From positions 60,532 to 124,531 of the forward strand of contig NZ_JAHCLU010000014.1 in the NCBI RefSeq assembly GCF_018448785.1: DNA of 64,000 bases. Direction: 5' to 3'. The notes beneath the pieces are model-generated. The model had not been told where the DNA came from. It did no database searches and saw nothing but the letters and a program-made list of their open reading frames with translations. The position numbers and the translations under genes were made by a program. Source of the stretch: Halomonas jincaotanensis (GTDB lineage Bacteria > Pseudomonadota > Gammaproteobacteria > Pseudomonadales > Halomonadaceae). Below are positions 52,783-60,807 of this stretch, piece after piece (the stretch's first letter is position 1; each line of letters starts with the position of its first letter).

Positions 52783-53778
52783 TCAGTCGATGGTAACCAT
52801 TGAGATGCGCTGTCCCTCTTGCAGGGAGCGTACGGCTGCCTCGGCCAGCCGCAATGCCTCGAGGCCATCTCGGGCATTGGCCAGCGGATCACGCTGCTGC
52901 TTCCAGGCGTCCACGAAGTCGTTGATCTCCCGGCGGTAAGCAACCGCGTAGCGCTCCAGGAAGAACCAATGTGGCTTATCTTCTACCTGGCCGGGCTCGC
53001 CGGTGAAGCGCAGCCGAGTCTCGGTCTCATTCTGCGCCTGCAGCATGCCGGCGCTGCCGAAGGCCTCGATGCGCTGGTCATAGCCGTAGCAGGCGCGGCG
53101 GGAGTTGCTGATATGGCAGAGGCGGCCGCTGGCGGTGGTCAGGGTGACCATGGCGGTATCCACGTCGCCGGCCTCGCCGATGGCCGGGTCTATCAGGCAG
53201 CTGCCTTCGGCGTGGACCTGCGTGATGGGTTCGTCGAGCAGCCAGCGGGCCATGTCGAAATCGTGGATCATCATGTCGCGGAACAGGCCACCAGAGGCGC
53301 CGACATATTCAGCGGGGGGCGGTGCAGGATCACGACTGATGATGGTCAGCGTTTCAAGATTACCGACCCGTCCTTCTGTCACGGCCTGCTTGAGGGCAGA
53401 GAATTGGGGATCATGGCGGCGGTTGAATCCCAGCGCGCAGGTCACCGGATGCGCCTCCAGCACCTTCAGCGCCTCACGGGTGCGCGCCAGGTCCAGGGCG
53501 ATCGGCTTCTCGCAGAGTACCGCCTTGCCAGCGCGGGCAGCCCGCTCCAGGTAGTCGGCGTGAGTGGGCGTGCTGGAGGCGATCAGCACGGCGTCGATAT
53601 TGGCGTCCTCGAAGACGGCATTGGCGTTGAGAGCACGGCTACCGTATGTGCTAGCCAAGGCTTCGGCAGCTTCAGCGTGGTAGTCGGCCACCGCGGCCAG
53701 GGTCACTTCGGGATGGGCATCGATAGCCTGGGCGTGCACCTTGCCGATGCGTCCAGCGCCGATCAGGGCGAGTCTCAT
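52783..53778 (-). CDS. iolG: Inositol 2-dehydrogenase
   Basis: A 331-residue GFO/IDH/MocA oxidoreductase: nucleotide fold LALIGAGRIGKVHAQAI, catalytic Lys in VLCEKPIALD (about 95) and DMMIHDFDMARWLL with the substrate Asp and His. It oxidises myo-inositol to 2-keto-myo-inositol with NAD+, the first step of the pathway. ATG 53778 has GAGGA upstream; a frame to 53826 would overlap iolR. Confidence 0.94.
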   Translation of the reverse strand: MRLALIGAGRIGKVHAQAIDAHPEVTLAAVADYHAEAAEALASTYGSRALNANAVFEDANIDAVLIASSTPTHADYLERAARAGKAVLCEKPIALDLARTREALKVLEAHPVTCALGFNRRHDPQFSALKQAVTEGRVGNLETLTIISRDPAPPPAEYVGASGGLFRDMMIHDFDMARWLLDEPITQVHAEGSCLIDPAIGEAGDVDTAMVTLTTASGRLCHISNSRRACYGYDQRIEAFGSAGMLQAQNETETRLRFTGEPGQVEDKPHWFFLERYAVAYRREINDFVDAWKQQRDPLANARDGLEALRLAEAAVRSLQEGQRISMVTID

Positions 53779-53822
53779 AAGGGGTCCTCTTGGTGTGAAA
53801 GAAGTGTCGTGTACTGGGTGGC

Positions 53823-54686
53823 TCACGCGTGTCCGGCATCATTGTCAGTGGGGGGACGATCACGGGCCTTGTCCTGGCGAACGCCCAAGGCGATGGCCAG
53901 GGTCTGGGTCAGGCACAGCGAGGCGGTCAGGCCACGGAAGCTCTTGACCTCAGCTTCATGCACGATGAGCGATACATCGGCGACCCTGGCAAGCGGGCTG
54001 AGGCTTGAATCGGTGATGACCACTAGGGGAATACCGCGCCTTACCGCTTCCTCGGCAGCTTCACGCGACTCCTGCCCGTAGGGGGAATAACTCACCACCA
54101 GCAAGGCGTCTCGGTCACCGATCGACCTAATCTGCTCGCCATGCATGCCGCCAATGCCACTGACCAGATGGGCACGCTTGTCTACATGCTGCAACGCATA
54201 GGTCATGTAGCTCGCCACCATGAAAGTGCGCCGAACTGCCATGACATGAATGGCTTCGGCATGCTCGAAGATATCCAGGGCCCGCTCCAGGTTAAGTGGG
54301 TCGATGCGCCCCGGCAGCTGTTCCAACACCTCACGATTGGCCTCGGCGAACTCCCACAGCAGCTGGGTGCTGTCGGGTGTCTCGCCGGTGGCCGAGCGCA
54401 CGGCACGGATGCGTTCCGTGTAGTTGGGCAGTTCGTCCACCAACCTTACGCGGAACAGCTGTTGCATCTCCGAGAAGCCCGAGAAGCCGAAGTGATTGGC
54501 GAAGCGGATCAGGGTTGAGGGTGTGACGCCAGCCTGCTCGGCCAGCTTGGCCGCTGTAGCAAAGGCCACCTCTTGAGGATGGTCCAGCAAGAAGCGCGCC
54601 GTTTGCTGCAGTCGGCGGCTCAGCGACGGGTAGTCGTCTGTGATGCGTGCTTCAAGTTGGATGTAGTCCTGGGGTGTCTCGCTCAT
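53823..54686 (-). CDS. iolR: RpiR-family transcriptional regulator (IolR)
   Basis: A 287-residue regulator with an N-terminal helix-turn-helix (about 15-85: FATAAKLAEQAGVTPSTLIRFANHFGFSGF) and a C-terminal SIS sugar-phosphate-binding domain (about 130-265: VSYSPYGQESREAAEEAVRRG). Proteobacterial inositol loci use RpiR-type IolR repressors, unlike the DeoR-type IolR of Bacillus. It is divergent from the ABC operon, and the 206-base gap carries two GGAA-N6-TTCC dyads that it probably binds. The effector is presumably a late phosphorylated intermediate. Confidence 0.9.
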   Translation of the reverse strand: MSETPQDYIQLEARITDDYPSLSRRLQQTARFLLDHPQEVAFATAAKLAEQAGVTPSTLIRFANHFGFSGFSEMQQLFRVRLVDELPNYTERIRAVRSATGETPDSTQLLWEFAEANREVLEQLPGRIDPLNLERALDIFEHAEAIHVMAVRRTFMVASYMTYALQHVDKRAHLVSGIGGMHGEQIRSIGDRDALLVVSYSPYGQESREAAEEAVRRGIPLVVITDSSLSPLARVADVSLIVHEAEVKSFRGLTASLCLTQTLAIALGVRQDKARDRPPTDNDAGHA

Positions 54687-54761
54687 CTGACTCTCTTCCT
54701 TGCCTTCGCCAGGGTGTGGCGTCGGTGTTTAGCTGGATGATGAGAGGCAGCTTAAGCGAAA

Positions 54762-54777
54762 TGGAATAATAATTCCA
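54762..54777. promoter_or_regulatory. Putative IolR operator 1
   Basis: TGGAAT-AATA-ATTCCA, a perfect 6-bp inverted repeat with a 4-base spacer and the form GGAA-N6-TTCC, the motif I recall for IolR of Sinorhizobium meliloti. It lies 76 bases before iolR and just downstream of a leftward -10-like TATACT (54788-54793), a good place to block iolR-iolG-iolB transcription. Confidence 0.75.
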
Positions 54778-54804
54778 ATAAGACCAAAGTATAGAATAAA
54801 AAAT

Positions 54805-54839
54805 TTGCTTCGGCACCTATTTGGAATCTATATTCCAAA
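54805..54839 (+). promoter_or_regulatory. Promoter with putative IolR operator 2
   Basis: TTTGGAATCTATATTCCAAA (54820-54839) is a perfect 8-bp inverted repeat with a 4-base spacer, again GGAA-N6-TTCC, centred 60 bp from operator 1. It covers a -10-like TATATT (54829-54834) that stands 18 bases from TTGCTT (54805-54810). Binding here would cover the promoter of the rightward ABC transporter and iol operon. Confidence 0.75.
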
Positions 54840-54892
54840 CCGTCACTGCGCGAATGCGTACATTCACAACGACAAACACGAGGATTCTATCC

Positions 54893-55837
54893 ATGGCACG
54901 CCTTACCCAATGGTTGCTCGCCTCAACTACCGCCGCGGCCCTCATAGCCGGCTCGGCTCAGGCGCAAGAGCAAGAAGAGAACCGCTTTGTCATGGTGACC
55001 CATGGCATCCCCTCAGATCCCTTCTGGTCTGTGGTCAAGAATGGCGCCGAGGCGGCCGCCGAACAGGTGGGCGCCGAGCTGGAATATCGCGCGCCGTCTA
55101 CCTTCGACATGGCCAAGATGCAGCAACTGGTGGATGCGGCGGTGGCCTCTAATCCAGATGGCCTGATCGTCTCCTTCACCGATGAGGATGCCCTGGGCAG
55201 TGCTGTCCAGAATGCCACTGACAGAGGCATCCCGGTGATTACCATCAACTCCGGCGGCGATGTGGCGTCTAAGTACGGTACCAAACTGCATATCGGCCAG
55301 AGCGAGTACGAGGCCGGCAAGCAGGCTGCTGAGCGTATGCAGGAGATGGGCGTCGAGAAAGGGGTCTGCGTCAACCATGAACAGGGCAACCAAGGCCTTG
55401 ACCAGCGCTGCGACGGTTTCGTAGAGGGCTTCGACGGCAATGCCGAGCAACTGGCAACGACTTACGACCCGACGTCGATCCGCAGTGCCATTATCGCTTA
55501 CCTCAACGAGAACAGCGATGTGCGGGGTATTCTGACCCTGGGTACTCTGGCCGCCGAACCGATGTTGCGCGCCATTCGCGAACAGGGTGCCACCGACATG
55601 TTCACCCTCGGCACCTTCGACCTCTCGCCCAGCATCCTCGACGCCCTGCACGCTGGCGATATGGACTTCGCCATCGACCAGCAGCAGTACCTGCAGGGCT
55701 ACCTACCCGTCATGTTCCTCGACCAGTTCGTCAGAAACGGGTTGCTCCCGGCGGGTGACGTTCCTACTGGCCCGGGCTTCGTGACCCAGGAAAATGCCGA
55801 GCAAGTGATCGAGCTGAGCAATCAAGGTATTCGCTGA
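54893..55837 (+). CDS. Sugar ABC transporter periplasmic binding protein, probably myo-inositol
   Basis: A 314-residue Peripla_BP_4 protein: signal peptide LTQWLLASTTAAALIAGSAQA, then VMVTHGIPSDPFWSVVKNGAEAA, IVSFTDEDALGSAV, IPVITINSGG and GTFDLSPSILDALHAGDMDFAIDQQQYLQGY, typical of CUT2 ribose/inositol-type binders. The ATG at 54893 is chosen for the signal peptide and GAGG upstream. First gene of the rightward iol operon, so inositol is the likely ligand. Confidence 0.92.
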   Translation: MARLTQWLLASTTAAALIAGSAQAQEQEENRFVMVTHGIPSDPFWSVVKNGAEAAAEQVGAELEYRAPSTFDMAKMQQLVDAAVASNPDGLIVSFTDEDALGSAVQNATDRGIPVITINSGGDVASKYGTKLHIGQSEYEAGKQAAERMQEMGVEKGVCVNHEQGNQGLDQRCDGFVEGFDGNAEQLATTYDPTSIRSAIIAYLNENSDVRGILTLGTLAAEPMLRAIREQGATDMFTLGTFDLSPSILDALHAGDMDFAIDQQQYLQGYLPVMFLDQFVRNGLLPAGDVPTGPGFVTQENAEQVIELSNQGIR

Positions 55838-55852
55838 TATCCACCTAACCGA

Positions 55853-55875
55853 AGGGCCCGGCGAATCCGGGCCCT
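55853..55875 (+). terminator. Intercistronic hairpin after the binding-protein gene
   Basis: AGGGCCCGG and CCGGGCCCT form a 9-bp perfect stem around CGAAT, 15 bases after the binding-protein stop and just before the permease ribosome-binding site. No T-run follows. It likely stabilises or partly attenuates the transcript, allowing excess binding protein. Confidence 0.65.
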
Positions 55876-55889
55876 GGGAGTTGACCGTC

Positions 55890-57020
55890 ATGAAGTCCAA
55901 TGAATCCAATCAGTCTACCGCTGCGGTGTCCGAACCGCAGGATGAACGTCTCCAGAAGGTGTCATTTTGGAAGAAGGCGCTGAATCGCCCCGAGCTAGGC
56001 GCCCTGGCAGGTACGATTCTGGTCCTCGTATTCTTCCTTGTCGTCTCCAGTGGCACTGGCATGTTCACGCCATCCGGCATTCTCAACTTCCTCGAGGTGG
56101 CAGCTCAGCTAGGCATCATCGCTACTGCCGCTGCGCTGCTGATGATCGGTGGCGAGTTCGACCTGTCCATCGGTTCCATGATCGGGCTGGCTGGTATCTT
56201 GATTGCGATTCCTGCAGTGGAATACGGCTGGCCACTTTGGGCTGCCATCCTGCTGGCCTTCTCCTGTGCAGCGTTGGTGGGCTGGATCAACGGAAATTTA
56301 GTCAACAAGACGGGGTTGCCCTCCTTCATCGTCACCCTGGGCTTCCTGTTCATCCTGCGTGGTCTGGCCATCGGTATCAGTCGTTTACTGACCGGGCGGA
56401 CCCAAGTCGGCGGTGTGCAAGACCACATCCCCGGCGACTGGTTCGCGGCCCTTTTCTCCGGCGAGGTAGCCACAGGCCTCTTTGCCTGGATGGCCTCCCA
56501 GGGCTGGATCGGCACTAACTTCGCCGGCAACCCCATAGTTACCGGCATCCCGGTCTCCATCGTCTGGTGGCTCGGTCTCACCGCCGTGGCGACTTGGATC
56601 CTGCTCTGTACCCCCTACGGCAACTGGATCTTCGCCAGCGGTGGCGACAAGAATGCCGCGCGCAACTCCGGCGTGCCGGTACATCGGGTCAAGATCTCGC
56701 TGTTCATGTTCACCGCCTTCTCGGCCACTGTCTTTGCCTGCATTCAGGTAATGGACACCGGCTCTGCCGATACCATTCGCGGAATGCTCAAGGAACTCGA
56801 GGCGATCATCGCCGTGGTCATCGGTGGTGCCCTGCTCACCGGGGGGTATGGCTCCGCCATCGGCGCGGCATTGGGCGCGCTCATCTTCGGCATGGTGCAG
56901 ATGGGCATCTTCTATACCGGCGTCAACACCGACTGGTTCCAAGTCTTCCTGGGCGTGATGCTGCTGGTCGCTGTGCTGTTCAACAATTACATGCGCAAGA
57001 AGGCGATGGAGGCCAAGTGA
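55890..57020 (+). CDS. Sugar ABC transporter permease, probably myo-inositol
   Basis: A 376-residue BPD_transp_2 permease with about ten helices. The family loop [16 protein letters not shown] (about 87-102), [22 protein letters not shown] and the C-terminal [20 protein letters not shown] are present. A hydrophilic N-terminus of about 35 residues precedes the first helix. The ATG at 55890, with GGGAG nine bases upstream, is preferred to a TTG at 55881. Confidence 0.92.
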   Translation: MKSNESNQSTAAVSEPQDERLQKVSFWKKALNRPELGALAGTILVLVFFLVVSSGTGMFTPSGILNFLEVAAQLGIIATAAALLMIGGEFDLSIGSMIGLAGILIAIPAVEYGWPLWAAILLAFSCAALVGWINGNLVNKTGLPSFIVTLGFLFILRGLAIGISRLLTGRTQVGGVQDHIPGDWFAALFSGEVATGLFAWMASQGWIGTNFAGNPIVTGIPVSIVWWLGLTAVATWILLCTPYGNWIFASGGDKNAARNSGVPVHRVKISLFMFTAFSATVFACIQVMDTGSADTIRGMLKELEAIIAVVIGGALLTGGYGSAIGAALGALIFGMVQMGIFYTGVNTDWFQVFLGVMLLVAVLFNNYMRKKAMEAK

Positions 57021-57021
57021 G

Positions 57022-57882
57022 ATGAGCGAACGTACTCCCATGATCGAGATGTGCAATGTCAGCAAGCACTTCGGCAGCGTCATCGCCCTGAGCGACATCT
57101 CGATGAAAGTGTGTTCCGGCGAGGTCATGTGCCTGCTGGGTGACAACGGCGCCGGCAAGTCCACCCTCATCAAGACCCTGTCAGGTGTCCATAGCCCGTC
57201 CCATGGCGAGATGTACCTGGATGGTAAGCCAGTGAACTTCAAGTCCCCGGCCTACGCGCTTGACGCCGGTATCGCCACCGTCTTCCAGGACCTGGCGATG
57301 ATCCCGCTGATGTCCATTACCCGTAACTTCTTCATGGGGCGCGAACCAACGGTGGGGTGGGGGCCCTTGAAGCGCATCGACTGGAAGTACGCCGACCGAA
57401 TCGCCAAGGAGGAGATGGCCAAGATCGGCATCGACGTACGTGACCCCAGTCAGCCGGTCGGCACCCTTTCCGGCGGGGAGCGCCAGTGCGTGGCCATCGC
57501 CCGGGCGGTCTATTTCGGCGCCAAGGTGCTGATTCTGGACGAGCCGACCTCGGCGTTGGGGGTCAAGCAAGCTTCGGTGGTGCTGCGCTATATCGCCAAG
57601 GCGAAGGCCGACGGCCTGGCGGTGATTTTTATCACCCACAACGTCCATCACGCCTTTCCGGTGGCCGATGCCTTCACCCTGCTGGCGCGCGGCGGCAGCC
57701 TGGGCACCTTCCGCAAGGCAGATATCACACGTGAAGAAGTGTTGAACATGATGGCCGGTGGAGCGGAGTTGGAGAGCCTCGATGCCGAGTTGGCCGAGTT
57801 CCAGCGCAGCGACACGGAGCAGAAGGCGAGCCGTGGAAGTGCCGCGCCCCAGCAGGAGGCCTCGAGCTCTTCCGGCACATAA
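57022..57882 (+). CDS. Sugar ABC transporter ATP-binding protein, single domain
   Basis: A 286-residue ATPase with Walker [11 protein letters not shown]-loop VFQDLAM, signature LSGGERQ, Walker [13 protein letters not shown] and the switch His in FITHNVHHA. Most CUT2 transporters use a 500-residue double ATPase; this one has a single domain, like the Sinorhizobium FrcA type. The C-terminal 35 residues are polar and disordered. It begins one base after the permease stop. Confidence 0.93.
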   Translation: MSERTPMIEMCNVSKHFGSVIALSDISMKVCSGEVMCLLGDNGAGKSTLIKTLSGVHSPSHGEMYLDGKPVNFKSPAYALDAGIATVFQDLAMIPLMSITRNFFMGREPTVGWGPLKRIDWKYADRIAKEEMAKIGIDVRDPSQPVGTLSGGERQCVAIARAVYFGAKVLILDEPTSALGVKQASVVLRYIAKAKADGLAVIFITHNVHHAFPVADAFTLLARGGSLGTFRKADITREEVLNMMAGGAELESLDAELAEFQRSDTEQKASRGSAAPQQEASSSSGT

Positions 57883-57977
57883 TGTGAGCACAACTGGTCG
57901 CCTGACACCGCCGGGCGGGAGATACCGAGTCCGGTGTGTGTAGGCGGGTGACGACACCCTTTCATGGAGCTGTGGCA

Positions 57978-58775
57978 ATGACTCAACGAGCTGAACACTC
58001 ACCCTTCACCCTGGCGGTCTGCGCCGAGATGGTATTTCGCGACATGCCGGTCACCGAGCGGATCAAGCGGATCGATTCCCTAGGCTTCCAGGTAGAGATC
58101 TGGGATTGGACGAAGCACGACATTCAAGCCTTGGTAGACACCGGTGCGACCTTCTCCTCCATGACCGGCTACATCAGCGGGACACTGGGGGACAAGGCGG
58201 GCGCGGACCAGTTGGTCCATACGGCCCGAGAATCGATCGCCGTCGCCAAGCAACTCGGGGTTCCGCGCCTCAATCTGCACGGCACCGGCCTCGACGGCCA
58301 GGGTCTTCCCGTCAAGCCTGTCTCTGAAGCCACTGGGGCCATGTGGATTCGGGCCCATGACACCCTCAACCGTCTGGCGGACCTCGGCCAGGAACATGGC
58401 GTCATGTTTGTGCTGGAGAACCTCAACACCGAGGTCGACCACCCCTGCGTACCCTTCGCCCGTGCCGCCGACGTGCTGGACCTGGTGGCGAGCGTGGATC
58501 GCCCGGAAGTGCGCATCATGCTCGACCTCTACCATGCCCAGATCGGCGAAGGAAACCTGATCAAGCTGGTGCGCCGCTGCGCGCCCTATATCGGCGAGAT
58601 CCAGGTGGCTGATGTGCCCGGCCGCTGTGAGCCCGGCAGCGGCGAAATCAACTATCCGGCCATCGCGCGGGCGCTGAACGACATCGGTTATCGGGGCACC
58701 GTTGGCCTGGAGGGCTGGGCCTCCAGCGACGACGAGCTGGCCCTGGCCCGCTTTCGAGATGCCTTCACCCTTTAA
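57978..58775 (+). CDS. Hydroxypyruvate-isomerase-like TIM-barrel protein in the iol locus
   Basis: A 265-residue AP-endonuclease-2-like TIM barrel. Metal-ligand Glu/Asp/His positions are visible in VLENLNTEVD, IMLDLYHAQIGEGN, EIQVADVPGRCEPGSGEINYP and VGLEGWAS, the pattern of the Hyi branch. In this setting it may be an inosose isomerase (IolI-like) or an IolH-like enzyme, but the true Hyi activity cannot be excluded. The ATG at 57978 has GGAG eight bases before it. Confidence 0.82.
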   Translation: MTQRAEHSPFTLAVCAEMVFRDMPVTERIKRIDSLGFQVEIWDWTKHDIQALVDTGATFSSMTGYISGTLGDKAGADQLVHTARESIAVAKQLGVPRLNLHGTGLDGQGLPVKPVSEATGAMWIRAHDTLNRLADLGQEHGVMFVLENLNTEVDHPCVPFARAADVLDLVASVDRPEVRIMLDLYHAQIGEGNLIKLVRRCAPYIGEIQVADVPGRCEPGSGEINYPAIARALNDIGYRGTVGLEGWASSDDELALARFRDAFTL

Positions 58776-58859
58776 CCCCTGCGAGGAGAACAGCGTCGTA
58801 GCGTTCGCCGGGCCACCGGTTCGATGGGTGCCATACGACAAGCGACGCGGAGAAACCCT

Positions 58860-60806
58860 ATGCAAGAGATAAACACCGACAACAGACCCTTAGATCTGAT
58901 CTGCCTCGGCCGTGTCGCCGTTGACCTCTATGCGCAGCAGATCGGCAGCCGCCTCGAGGACGTGACCAGCTTTGCCAAGTACCTTGGCGGGAGCTCCGGC
59001 AACATGGCTTATGGCACCGCTCGGCTAGGGCTCAAGTCCGCCATGCTCTCGCGGGTGGGTGACGAGCAGATGGGTCACTTCGTGCGTGAGGAACTCGAGC
59101 GCGTCGGCGTCGACACCATGGCCCTGCAGACAGATCCGGAGCGTCACACTGGCCTTGTGCTGCTGGCGCTCAAGGATCGCGACGCCTTTCCGCTGCTCTT
59201 CTATCGCCGCGACTGTGCCGACATGGCCATCGACGCGGATGCCATCGATCCGACCTTCATCGGCCGCGCCCGGGCCCTGGCCATCACCGGCACCCATCTC
59301 TCCACCGAGACGACGCGCCGCGCCTGTCGCAAGGCGTTGGACGCCGCCGCCGAACATGGCGTAAAGCGGGTGCTGGATATCGACTACCGTCCCGTGCTGT
59401 GGGGCCTGACCTCCCCGGGCGACGGGGAGACCCGGTTCATCGCCGACGAGACGGTAACTACCGATCTCCAGGCCTGGCTGCCTGATTTCGACCTGATTGT
59501 CGGCACCGAGGAAGAGTTTCATATTGCCGGCGGCAGCACCGATACCCTCGAATCGCTGCGCGCGGTGCGCCACGTCACCGATGCCACTTTGGTATGCAAG
59601 CTTGGCCCCCTGGGCTGCGTGGTCTTCGAGGATGACATTCCGAAGCGCATCGAGGATGGCATCTTGGTCAAGGGCGTCAAGGTCGAGGTGCTCAACGTGC
59701 TGGGCGCCGGTGATGCTTTTATGAGCGGTCTGCTGAGGGGCTGGCTGCGCGGCGAGTCTTGGGAAACTAGCGCCGCCTATGCCAACGCTTGTGGGGCCTT
59801 GGTGGTCTCCCGCCACGGCTGTGCACCGGCCATGCCCACCGAGGAGGAGCTCTTCGACTATCTGGACCGGCGACATGATGTGTCGAGACCGGATCAGGAC
59901 CGACGTCTCAATCATCTGCACCGCGTCACCACACGCGTGTCGGACGAGTGGCCAGAGGTGTGCGGTTTGGCATTTGATCATCGTCGTCAGCTCACCGACA
60001 TGGCCTGCGAGGAGCATGCTGACCCCGCGCGCCTGCCTGTCCTGAAACGCTTGCTGGTGCAGGCGGCGGAAGAAGGCGCTCGTGGTAGCGGCTTGGAGAC
60101 GCCGGCCATCCTGGTGGACGATGTGCTCGGCCAGGATGCCCTCAACGAGGCATCGGGCCGCGGTTGGTGGATTGGACGCCCGGTGGAATTGCCCGGTTCG
60201 CGGCCGCTGCGCTTCCAGCATGGCGATGACCTGGGCAGCCAGCTGCGCCAGTGGCCCGCCGAGCACATCATCAAGTGCCTGGTCTTCTACCATCCAGACG
60301 ATGTCCTCGAGCTGCGCCTGGAGCAGGAAGCACGACTTCGCCAGCTCTACCAGGCGGCCTGCGCCAGCGACCTGGAGTTGCTGGTAGAGGTGATCCCGCC
60401 GGCCGACATGGCGGTGGATGATACGACTCTGCCACGCAGTCTCCAGCGCCTCTACAACCTGGGGATCCGCCCCGACTGGTGGAAGCTGCCGACACTCTCC
60501 GAGGCCGCCTGGAAGAGCGTGGGGAAAATCATCGACGATCAGGATCGGCATTGTCGCGGTGTGGTGCTGCTCGGCCTTGACGCTCCCTTGGAGGAAATGA
60601 AGCGCAGCTTCGCCCCAGCGGCCCGTCAGTCCCACTGCAAGGGCTTCACCGTGGGCCGTACCCTCTTTGCTGCGGCCAGCCGAGAGTGGTTGGCGGACCG
60701 TCTCGATGACGCGGCGCTGGTGGCCCGAGTGGCCGACAACTATGCCGAACTGATCCAAGAGTGGCGGCGCCTGCGCCGCGACGCGCCTCACGTGGAGGGA
60801 GCCTGA
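58860..60806 (+). CDS. iolC: Bifunctional 5-dehydro-2-deoxygluconokinase / DUF2090 aldolase-like fusion
   Basis: A 648-residue two-domain protein. Residues about 1-337 are the PfkB-type kinase IolC: GGSSGNMAYGTARLG at the substrate side and NVLGAGDAFMSGLLRG (about 279-294) with the catalytic Asp. Residues about 340-640 are DUF2090, with KCLVFYHPDD, LELLVEVIPP, WWKLPTLSE and CKGFTVGRTLF. Fusions of this kind are annotated as kinase plus 5-dehydro-2-deoxyphosphogluconate aldolase, which would replace a separate iolJ (none in view). The ATG at 58860 is chosen over 58824 for family length. Confidence 0.93.
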   Translation: MQEINTDNRPLDLICLGRVAVDLYAQQIGSRLEDVTSFAKYLGGSSGNMAYGTARLGLKSAMLSRVGDEQMGHFVREELERVGVDTMALQTDPERHTGLVLLALKDRDAFPLLFYRRDCADMAIDADAIDPTFIGRARALAITGTHLSTETTRRACRKALDAAAEHGVKRVLDIDYRPVLWGLTSPGDGETRFIADETVTTDLQAWLPDFDLIVGTEEEFHIAGGSTDTLESLRAVRHVTDATLVCKLGPLGCVVFEDDIPKRIEDGILVKGVKVEVLNVLGAGDAFMSGLLRGWLRGESWETSAAYANACGALVVSRHGCAPAMPTEEELFDYLDRRHDVSRPDQDRRLNHLHRVTTRVSDEWPEVCGLAFDHRRQLTDMACEEHADPARLPVLKRLLVQAAEEGARGSGLETPAILVDDVLGQDALNEASGRGWWIGRPVELPGSRPLRFQHGDDLGSQLRQWPAEHIIKCLVFYHPDDVLELRLEQEARLRQLYQAACASDLELLVEVIPPADMAVDDTTLPRSLQRLYNLGIRPDWWKLPTLSEAAWKSVGKIIDDQDRHCRGVVLLGLDAPLEEMKRSFAPAARQSHCKGFTVGRTLFAAASREWLADRLDDAALVARVADNYAELIQEWRRLRRDAPHVEGA

Positions 60807-60807
60807 C

